Shown: in pieces, positions 55,950 to 64,000 of the stretch | How the letters are laid out: each line of letters begins with the position of its first letter | Numbering within the stretch: position 1 is the stretch's first letter | Assembly: GCF_041381155.1 (NCBI RefSeq) | Contig: NC_091134.1 | Coordinates: forward strand, 64,038,902-64,102,901 | Direction of reading: 5' to 3' | Length of the DNA: 64,000 nt | Source of the DNA: Argopecten irradians | Lineage: Eukaryota; Mollusca; Bivalvia; Pectinida; Pectinidae | Program-made: the position numbers and the translations under genes | The notes under the pieces: generated by a model | Told to the model about the DNA's origin: nothing | Databases searched by the model: none | The model's input: only the letters and a program-made list of their open reading frames with translations

Positions 55950-56715
55950 TAAAACCTAGATGATTCTATAAGACAATTTGATTTTATCAAGGCAGGCAAC
56001 AAAACCTAGAAGATTCTACAGGACAATTTGATTTTATCAAGGCAGGCAACAAAACCTAGTAGATCCTACAGGACAATTGGATTTTATCAAGGCAGGCAAC
56101 AAAACCTAGTAGATTCTACAGGACAATTTGATTTTATCAAGGCAGGCAACAAAACCTGGTAGATTCTACAGGACAATTTGATTTTATCAAAGCAGGCAAC
56201 AAAACCTAGTAGATTCTACAGGACAATTTGATTTTATCAAGGCAGGCAACAAAATCTAGTAGATTCTACAGGACAATTTGATTTTATCAAGGCAGGCAAC
56301 AAAACCTAGTAGATTCTACAGGACAATTGGATTTTATCAAGGCAGGCAACAAAACCTAGTAGATTCTACAGGACAATTTGATTTTATCAAGGCAGGCAAC
56401 AATACCTAGTAGATTCTATAGGACAATTTGATTTTATCAGGGCAACAAAACCTAATAGATTCTACAAGACAATTTGATTTTATCAGGGCAACAAAACCTA
56501 AAAGATTCTACAAGACAATTTGATTTATCAAGGCAACAAAACCTAATAGATTCTCCAGGACCATTCGATTTTATCAAGGCAACCAAACCTAATAGATTCT
56601 ACAGGAAAATTTGATTTTATCAAGGCAACAAAACCAAATACATTCTACAGGACAATTTGATTTTATCAAGGCAACAAAACCTAAAAGATTCTACAGGACA
56701 ATTTGATTTTATCAA
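55950..56715. repeat. 50-bp minisatellite, ~15 copies, right units shortened
   Basis: Consensus GCAGGCAACAAAACCTAGTA plus GATTCTACAGGACAATTTGA plus TTTTATCAAG. The first nine or so units are exactly 50 bp; those from about 56420 lack part of GGCAG and are 45-46 bp. It starts about 90 bp after the 63-bp array. Confidence 0.92.
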
Positions 56716-56938
56716 AACCTATGATGTTCTTCGAAATTGATCGTCCACTCTTTAATTATGAACAACGATATCTGATATTTGATGCCTGTATAAAAATTCA
56801 TGTTTATATTCTCTTGTTTTGCACATGTCTTCACCGAATGAAATATATGTTTTTATCAAAATACTAAATACAGTTTATGTTTGAAAACTCCTGACATTCA
56901 ATGAGATGTAAAGTTCAAATAGGAGGAGGGATGTATAG

Positions 56939-57084
56939 ATCTTAAATGAGTGTCCATATCTTATGAGATTTTATGAAAATCGTCTCGAAGTTTTAATTTT
57001 TGCTCGACAAGGCTCGCAAAAAAAATTAAAAACTTTTAAGACGAGTTTCATATACTCTTATATGAAATGAACACTCATTTAAGA
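56939..57084. repeat. Imperfect foldback, ~65-bp arms
   Basis: CTTAAATGAGTGT...CATATCTTAT at the left returns as ATATGAAATGAACACTCATTTAAG; inner arms are CGTCTCGAAGTTTTAATTTT and AATTAAAAACTTTTAAGACG. No ORF. Confidence 0.75.
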
Positions 57085-57401
57085 TTCTTTATATACTAGT
57101 CGTTCACACTAGCTAAATAGTTAAACTTATTTAATTAACTGTCGTGTATATCAAAATAAGAGGGTTCTATAAACACTACTAATATTTTTCTATTCATGGC
57201 TTCATATAACTGATCACCTGATTATGCTTTTACAAGTGTATGTTCAATGAAGAGAACATGGCGATATAAATTGGCAAAGACTCTTGTTACGATTCCAGAG
57301 AAAAGCATATATGATGTTTATTGATTTGTTTCTGCATTGTGAATTTGACTGATTGAGATTAATTTTTTTCTTTAAATAATTTCTTTTAAACCACAAACTA
57401 C
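57085..57401. other. Non-coding stretch
   Basis: Nothing recognised. Confidence 0.4.
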
Positions 57402-57764
57402 TTGAAATGGCTTTGTTTTTGTTTTTTGTTTTATGTTCTTTTTTCCCTTTTCATCGTGAAAACATATCAATATGTCGGTTACACAATGTTTATAAGAGAT
57501 AAATTTAAAAGATCCATGGCAATCAATCCATTGGCATTTGCTATATTCCTCTTATGGCACTCAATTATTTATACATACAATGTGAATGGTATATCCCCGA
57601 CTAGGGAAGACACAAAGGGGGGAATCGAGTTAGTCTTGGACATCACCATAAGAAAAGTAATAATCAGTCGGCACAGGAAAGCTCCGACAATGCAAGTGGC
57701 GGGTTGCATTGGTGATGCTGCCATCGTGAGCCAGGAACTGTACATACGTATTAGTGATTTATAA
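57402..57764 (+). other. 120-codon ORF with hydrophobic start, unassigned
   Basis: MKWLCFCFLFYVLFSLFIVK resembles a signal anchor, and a second hydrophobic stretch lies at residues ~42-58. The last 60 residues (ISPTREDTKGGIELVLDITI...) are polar and better balanced. The less AT-rich part at 57590-57750 could be an exon on either strand: on the minus strand an acceptor-like TATGTACAG precedes FLAHDGSITNATRHLHC. Neither reading can be preferred. Confidence 0.2.
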
Positions 57765-58147
57765 ATGGCCAAATAATACATTGGAATGACAAGCCATCTG
57801 GCCCTAAGGAACGTACGTATAACATGACAGGACGTGTGAAAGACATTCTTTATATAGGGTTGTGGTCAGCGCTAGTGTGATCAATAGGACACTCGAATGT
57901 ATAGATTCGTGGATTCCGGTAGGGGGATGAAATATGTTCGTGTAAATAAAAATAAATTACATGATGTTCTATTACACCTTTTTGTTGGTCTTATCAGTGA
58001 TAAAATCACTTCCTAGTGGTAGTTGTGATCTCAATGTCTCATTTTTTTCCAGATATTATGTCGGATCGCTCTTTTCCCTAACAGCCAGGGCCAGGTAACG
58101 GAAGATTTCCCGTTAGTAAACAAAATCCCGAATTTAACATTCTAGTT

Positions 58148-58260
58148 AAAGCCGCATAATCCGTATCTTTCAGGGTCCGTAAATCAACAAAAGAAAATTA
58201 GGGTACATATATTATAAATAGTTATCAACTTTCCCCTAATTACACACCCAAAAAGTCCCG
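58148..58260 (+). repeat. Dispersed repeat, copy A ('TTAAAGCCGCAT')
   Basis: TTAAAGCCGCATAATCCGTA then TCTTTCAGGGTCCGTAAA and, farther on, ACTTTCCCCTAATTACA match, inverted, the block at about 62180-62366. TTAA at the conserved end hints at a TTAA-target MITE. Confidence 0.6.
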
Positions 58261-58332
58261 AGTTCAAAAGAAATTAATGATTAAAAATTCGATATCGAGA
58301 GTGTTTGAATATGCATTTTCAATCGTAGACGA

Positions 58333-58341
58333 TCACGTGAC
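58333..58341. promoter_or_regulatory. E-box TCACGTGAC
   Basis: A palindromic CACGTG E-box of the extended TCACGTGA type (bound by MITF/TFE/USF or MYC/MAX in animals), 18 bp before an ATG at 58359. Confidence 0.4.
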
Positions 58342-58358
58342 TTTCCAGACCAAACGAA

Positions 58359-58532
58359 ATGGCGTGCCCAGTCAAAAGTGTGTCGTTCATGTTAGCAGGA
58401 ACTTCTACGGAAGAACTTATTACTTTTCATGAACAAGTGAATGTTTTGTTATGTGATGAAGTTAAAGAGTCCCCCAGAACAATATATATACATTATCGTC
58501 GTGTGAACAATACTTACATTCGGTCATTTTGA
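58359..58532 (+). CDS. 57-residue ORF, possible first exon
   Basis: MACPVKSVSFMLAGTSTEEL is followed by ITFHEQVNVLLCDEVKESPR and a less protein-like end. The first ~40 residues have balanced composition unlike the AT-rich surroundings. A donor is not obvious, and the frame closes at 58532. With the E-box just upstream, this could be the start of a host gene. Family unknown. Confidence 0.25.
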   Translation: MACPVKSVSFMLAGTSTEELITFHEQVNVLLCDEVKESPRTIYIHYRRVNNTYIRSF

Positions 58533-59580
58533 GTGTTTACAATACGGCGATCGGTTGACTATGCTTTGCCTAATTTCCGGGGGCCATCGGAGGGATTTTT
58601 GTGGGAACGGTATTTAAACTTCGTACAAACATGTACCAGATAATAAATTGTACAAACATGTACCAGATATATAAATAATGGAATTGATAAATGATGAAAC
58701 AGACAAGACACATCGTACTATATAGAGACGAAAATGGTTTAAAAATAAATATCTCAGACGATATTTGACTTGCCTTGGATAACCATATAACTTGTTTTAT
58801 AAAGGTCCAAATAAAATAAAATAATAAATCAAGTAAAATAAGCACGGAGAGCAAACTTGACATAATATGCATTTTTGTTCAATGTCATATGTGTATACAA
58901 TGTACAAGTATACATACATATCTATTAGTTAAAAAATCACCATGTACCGCCATAAACGAGTATAAAACTTAATACATGCATGTTATTGTATGTATATTTC
59001 TGATATTCATGTTGGAAAAGCTCCATGTTCGATAAAAACATGATGATAAATTTCTGGTGAAACTATAAACATTTGGTTATATGATTTCAAGGATTACAGA
59101 AAAAAAAAAGAAAGAATGGGGTTGAGGTTGCAATAAGGCAGTTTAATGTTTGTTAAAAGTTCTGAATGTCTAACATGCAATTATGTATATATTTTCTGAT
59201 AATGTAGATAATGAATACAGCTCCCTTGGTTAAATTTGTGATGTACATGTACATGTGTATGATAGCTTGCCAATGAACCATATAGCTACCATATAATATG
59301 ATGTCCAGCCGTGAATTTGCCTCTGAATCAAATGAATCAGAAACATGTATAATGAAAGACCTATGTGTTTCTTATACAATCATATTCATGCACAAATAGC
59401 AACATTCTGAGATATACAATGTACATTGTATAGTGTACATGTACACATATTGTGCATTGAATTTTAAGTCAATAAAAAATGACTGGAGTTCAAAATAGTA
59501 TCCAGTAGTAAATAAGCTGACCATAGCATGTGATTCTCATGTCATCAGAGTAATTGCAGTAAAATTCATTTTTTAGTATG
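58533..59580. other. Non-coding stretch
   Basis: Rich in ACATGTAC-type words; no gene recognised. Confidence 0.4.
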
Positions 59581-60176
59581 TGTAGCAGGGCTTGTAAATA
59601 GTTTGTGTTTTATGGGAATATATATGGTGTCGTGGTCCTGTGCTAGTTGTAAGAGTGCGTGTGTATCTTGTACACGTGTAGCTGTCGTGCACAATATGTC
59701 ATTGTATCGAGCGCCTGTGTTGTGTTCCGTCTTCGTATTGGTCGATCGTGCATGTATTGTTATAGTCGGGTATATATAGGGGTGTTTTATCCATTTCATT
59801 GCGGTGTACTGAAGGATTGAGTTCCTGAACCTAATAAGTTTTAGATAGAGGTGGGTATATAGGAAGCAGGAAGGGGGCATGTTTACTGGTATAGGATGGT
59901 AGGGTTGTAGGTGGGGTATGGAGGGGTTGACGGGGGATATATTGTAAATATATGTGTTAGTCTCATCGTTGTTGGGCCCTACGTCTTGTGTAAAACATCG
60001 TTTAATATGTAAAATGTCCTAAATAAATATTGTTACGTGTTAAAAGTATTTGTCTCGTTTTCCTTCACCGGCAAAGATCAAGCAAAACCCTACGAACCTG
60101 GGTTGAAACACACAGGTAGGGAGCCGGGTGTAGTTTGTAGTTATTAACAAACTGGGCCCGTCTCGCTCCTGTTACA
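59581..60176 (+). mobile_element. Solo LTR (596 bp) with 5-bp target duplication
   Basis: Starts TGTAGCAGGG and ends CTCCTGTTACA, with TG...CA termini. GTATG flanks it on both sides (59576-59580 and 60177-60181). A TATA box (GGTATATATAGGGG, near 59770) and AATAAA near 60022 fit LTR order in the plus direction. No internal region is present, so it is the product of recombination between two LTRs, probably of a Gypsy-type element. Its body differs from the LTR at 15756, although both begin TGTARCAGGG in element orientation. Confidence 0.85.
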
Positions 60177-60181
60177 GTATG

Positions 60182-61880
60182 TATATAGTCTAACCTGGTG
60201 GAAAATCTAACTTTATTAGTTGTATTTTGTTAGTTTATTTTTTATATATTCAAGCAATACTAATTCCTGTAGTGTAATCTTGCTCCAAACACTAAGTGAA
60301 GTTGCTAAGAGCTTATACATGTAGACCTTGATTGACCTGGACTAATTAGAAGTTATTGTCAGTCTATTCCTTTCTAATTCAATCAAAACTTTGCAACTTA
60401 AAATAGTCAATAATGAATAATGCAATTTAACAACATGCATCACAGGCTATTGTCTCTACAGATATATGGATATTCTTATATATATGTGCAATCTGTGTAT
60501 TACACAACAACAAGATTTTTTTTTATTACACATAGGGATATATGTATATCTATAGAGCCAAAATCTTGAGATTTGACACTGACTTTTGACCCAAATAACC
60601 TTTGATCTAGCTCCAGTCTTGTTTGCTATTTATTTTCTGTATTTGAACATTTCTAAAATGAACACTACATAATTAAACAACTCAGACAAATGACATTTAT
60701 TATTTTAATTGGTTTAGTGTTCATAAATTGGAATTACATCCTTGTCCCATATAAATTATTCAAAAGTTATACATACTAGGTATGTAAACATGCAATAATC
60801 ATTAGTATTCCTTTTTTCATTTGTGTGAAGAAGAAATTAATTTGAAAATATCCTGGTGATAATAGTAAAGAACTATGCTAGGTTTGTTCTGTCCTTCCTT
60901 CTTGAAAATAATTTCCTTCTGGTTCATAATGGGTACATTACAAATAGACTTTATTTTTTACTGTCAGTTTTGATCTCAGAGATACATGTTGTTGTTTTTC
61001 CCTTTTATTTTTGGGCGAACTGCCATCACATCTTGCACTTCTGTCATCCGGTTGAAGGTCCCATACATTCTATAAAGAAAACATGGAGTAAATGTCAGTT
61101 ATGTACATAGATAAATACTGTATACATGCATGTACATAATCTTTCAGTGTAAGCCTACATGTAAAACAAACTAGTTCCAATTGTTTTCTGTCAAACACAA
61201 ATTTATAACAATTACACATCTTTTGAACACGTTTATCAAAATCAAACCTCACTAGATACTAACAAGTTAGTCATTTCTTGAATTACAGGGGTCTAGGCAT
61301 TTTCATGTGAAGAATAATGGTACTAATTGGTGCCAGAATTTATGAAGCCTAAATGTATTGGACATAATATATAATACATATATTAAAAGTCAATTACTAT
61401 TCTTTACTTACACCACTTATGATGTATTGGTGTGAATTTTATATAATTAAGACCAGCAGATAGGATAACGAATACGTGACTAAGTGACTGTAAGTCTAAA
61501 AAATACAATCTTACACACGCGAGCACTGATGAAGTACATTTGTAAGTTTGAAAGTGGCTTCTTTAATACAGTAATATCCATAGCATACAGTAAAAGGATA
61601 TATATCACTGATATACATAAATACACAAATAGATATCGGAAAAGATATCACACTCCTGACGCTGTAAGCCTGTAACAGTAGCTACATGTATATCGTACAT
61701 GTATAACACTGAAGAATGCGATCATCTTTTAAGGAAACGCGTATAATACGACTCTATTAATGCTTCTGTTGTAATCCAAGATTAAATCTGTAATATGTTC
61801 CCCAATTTATCAACACTTTTCCTGATTTCTAATATCTATTTTACTATGGTACCAATTCCAAAAAGCGACCAAACACTTAT
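60182..61880. other. Non-coding stretch
   Basis: AT-rich, with only short ORFs; no gene or repeat recognised. Confidence 0.4.
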
Positions 61881-61884
61881 AGAA

Positions 61885-62370
61885 TATAACTGTTACCCCT
61901 TCGGGGCCCCACTCACCTTATAGAGACGAAGAGAAGTCAGTTTATGTGGTTTTGGTAGATCATTCATAAATCATAGTTGTTGTCATAGCTCGAATTCGTT
62001 TCCATATAATATTCTCAGCAATTCACAACATTTCTTAGTTTAAATAATTTCCTTATTCACTTCGAATCAGCAGTTGATTCTAAGCCGGCGAGCTTTCACT
62101 GCAAAGCTCGCTCCATTGCGGTAAACAACTTTTATTTCCGGACATGCGCAAAGTAGCATTTCTAAGCTTTGGGGCATTCACTTTTGACTTTCTGTCGGAC
62201 CGTGCATAAGTCTAAAATAAAATTTTGTATATTTATATCTTTGGACCCCTTAACTTTCTAGACTTGTAATTTGGGGAAAGTTCATAACTTTTTAGGGCTA
62301 TTACACCATATCTTGTCATTGTTTGTTTTACGGACCCTGAAAGATACGGATCATGCGGCTTTAATACTAC
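61885..62370 (-). repeat. Dispersed repeat, copy B ('TTAAAGCCGCAT'), longer copy
   Basis: The minus strand from about 62366 reads TTAAAGCCGCATGATCCGTA, TCTTTCAGGGTCCGTAAAAC, then GAACTTTCCCCAAATTACA, matching copy A at 58148. The sequence to 61885 (which includes ACCCCTTCGGGGCCCC and a CGAGCTTTCACTGCAAAGCTCG hairpin) may belong to the same element, but this is not shown by copy A. Confidence 0.5.
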
Positions 62371-62665
62371 ATTGTTGTTCACACACAGATATCGAACTTC
62401 TCACAACAAGTGGTGTGAAATTCACGCTATATTGGATCTGAGAGTGATAGCAAGCATGTCATACTCCAAATGAATGGATGCTTTTACAGTTTTATGGGGT
62501 TTTTGTTCTTGTTTTTGTTTGTTTTTATTTTTATTTTTGTCCCTAAAATATCGTATGTTTGATTTCTGGGATAGATTAACTTGTTTTACAATCACATCAT
62601 CTGCCATGTAAAACAGTTTGGTAAACTTTTACGTCAACATTGATTTCATCCTATTTTTTTCCCAG

Positions 62666-62712
62666 ACACGTATACCAGCATTGATCACGTCCTCCTCCTT
62701 GGTGAAGCTAAG
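62666..62712 (+). CDS. Possible 47-bp internal exon
   Basis: A strong acceptor (CTATTTTTTTCCCAG) and a strong donor (CTAAG|GTGAGTAG) enclose 47 bp. Two frames are open: TYTSIDHVLLLGEAK and TRIPALITSSSLVKLR. The pair of good splice sites around a GC-balanced block in AT-rich DNA is the evidence; the gene is unknown and the neighbouring exons are not identified. Confidence 0.35.
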
Positions 62713-64000
62713 GTGAGTAGAAGATTGCAACTGTTTTATGTTTTTGTTGTTCATTCTAAATATTGTCATTACACCTTACTCCACCAACACAGGCGTAACT
62801 CAATGTACCAAATCTACACAGATAGTCTCTGTCTGGGGATTAAATATCATCAAACAAACAAACACATTTATCTGGATTTATGGTAAAACATGGCGGCTAC
62901 TGGTCTCCTAATGATACTTCCAGATAATGGCGATGATTCCCTCCTGTCCATGTACCACCACTGTCCAGTGTCGCGAGCGAGGTAATTCTCGTATACTAAT
63001 TGATAATTAGGAACAGGCAGATCGATAGGTTCATACCAAAGACATCTTGCATAATGGTTATTCTGCGCATGCGCTGGTGTAGGAGTGAACCTGAATCGAT
63101 ATTGCAGTTCTACCTATTTTAATCCATCTTTAGAGAAGGCACTATCGGGAGAACACTGCTAGTATCAGCTGTGGGAATATATAAACGGTTATCACAAGGA
63201 AACAGGGAGAAAAAGGTAGGAAACGAATTCATCATGTCTGACATTTATAACTAATGGTAATGTATAGTGATTTTGTTCTGATATCATAGCCTTTGGTCTA
63301 TTTCCATCAATACAAAATAATGATGTTTGTGTATCGTGCATGTAATGTTAGAAGACGGCTTTTATGTAGATCTTTAGTTGTATGTGTTTTGGAGGCTGCC
63401 TTGAGATGTATCAGGAATTATTACCCGTTAAGATCTGTCTCAGGGGACGTTAACCATGAAGCATTGTAATGAATCGAGACACGGTACACATTACGATGTG
63501 AGCCCAGGGGCTGCTATAGAGTGGGGTATGGTTATAGGTATCGTGGGGAGTCGTTGGCGTTAGAGATGGTATGTATCCGCTGGGAAGGAATCCGTGGGTT
63601 GAGGACACGATTTGTGATATTTCATTTAACCTAGTAAGTATATGTTATCCTGAAGGTTGTTATGATGAACTAGGTACAGGATATCAGGGTGTATGGTATT
63701 ATTAGAAAGTGTTTTTAGCTGATGAGGGTTTGATACTTATATGGTACATGCTTTGGTTAATTCCTATTGAGCAAGGTAGTTTGATGAAATGTGCACACTT
63801 CTGGAGGTTAAGGTCGTTATAGTACTGTACCAGGAAATGGAAGGCCTCGCCTCGGTAAGCACAGCACTGTAAGAACCATTTATTTACTATCGACCACTAA
63901 CAGAACACTATCGGGGTTCTAGTATACATCACAAACGGTTCGTAATGTATTAACTTTAGAAATATTCAGCCTGAATCACTTTGTTGAATCTACTCTGTAT
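62713..64000. other. Non-coding stretch, possible upstream region or intron
   Basis: Less AT-rich than average. A TATA-like AATATATAAACG at about 63176 precedes AGAAAAAG|GTAGGAAA near 63215, which could be a short 5' UTR exon and donor. No coding frame supports it. Confidence 0.3.

Noticed and set aside
61901-61917. CCCCTTCGGGGCCCC stem as a transcription terminator
   Set aside because: A GC stem without a U-run in eukaryotic DNA; more likely part of the dispersed repeat copy B.

Overview
The window is animal nuclear DNA, most likely from a bivalve mollusc. It is AT-rich, with sparse intron-bearing genes and many transposons. The strongest pointers are three elements built like the bivalve 'pearl' family (Helitron-like ends, a central array of ~157-bp monomers, an ACGG-type microsatellite, a 3' hairpin), the frequent ACATGTAC-type words and the tRNA-like opener AAGAGGCC. 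I saw no rRNA, tRNA or CRISPR. The species cannot be named from sequence alone.

Layout. 1-7 kb holds two decayed minus-strand LINEs; one is split by a TA-flanked DNA transposon. Between them lies a possible host first exon with an SR-like N-terminus. 7.1-11.3 kb holds a MITE with ~90-bp inverted repeats, an envelope-like fossil ending in poly(A), and a large pearl-like element. 12.5-14.1 kb has a possible first exon and a diverged second copy of its 3' part. 14.6-24.2 kb is an old gag-like fossil interrupted by an apparently whole Ty3/Gypsy element whose two 521-bp LTRs look identical. 25.1-29.6 kb contains a second pearl-like element, a 1-kb TTAA-flanked foldback, and a three-level nest (MITE in MITE in LINE).

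The best host gene is at 30.6-34.0 kb on the plus strand. It is a ~3-kb terminal coding exon for a disordered protein with ~30 SPQK-like repeats, a splice acceptor and a poly(A) signal. Three copies of one TTAA-flanked ~400-bp MITE family surround it at 30.1, 35.1 and 37.3 kb.

From 40.6 to 56.7 kb the DNA is dominated by tandem repeats of four kinds: a 35-bp minisatellite (~85 copies); three ~1.25-kb units separated by ~178-bp near-perfect palindromes with a GGGGCGC/GCGCCCC core; a 63-bp minisatellite (~90 copies) whose minus strand stays open for up to 601 codons; and a 50-bp minisatellite (~15 copies). A 48-codon plus-strand ORF with a signal-peptide-like start runs directly into the 63-bp array. 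The last 7 kb holds a solo LTR with a 5-bp target duplication, an E-box upstream of a short ORF, and a possible 47-bp exon.

No multi-gene pathway is visible. The window mainly records successive transposon insertions and local amplification around one or a few host genes.
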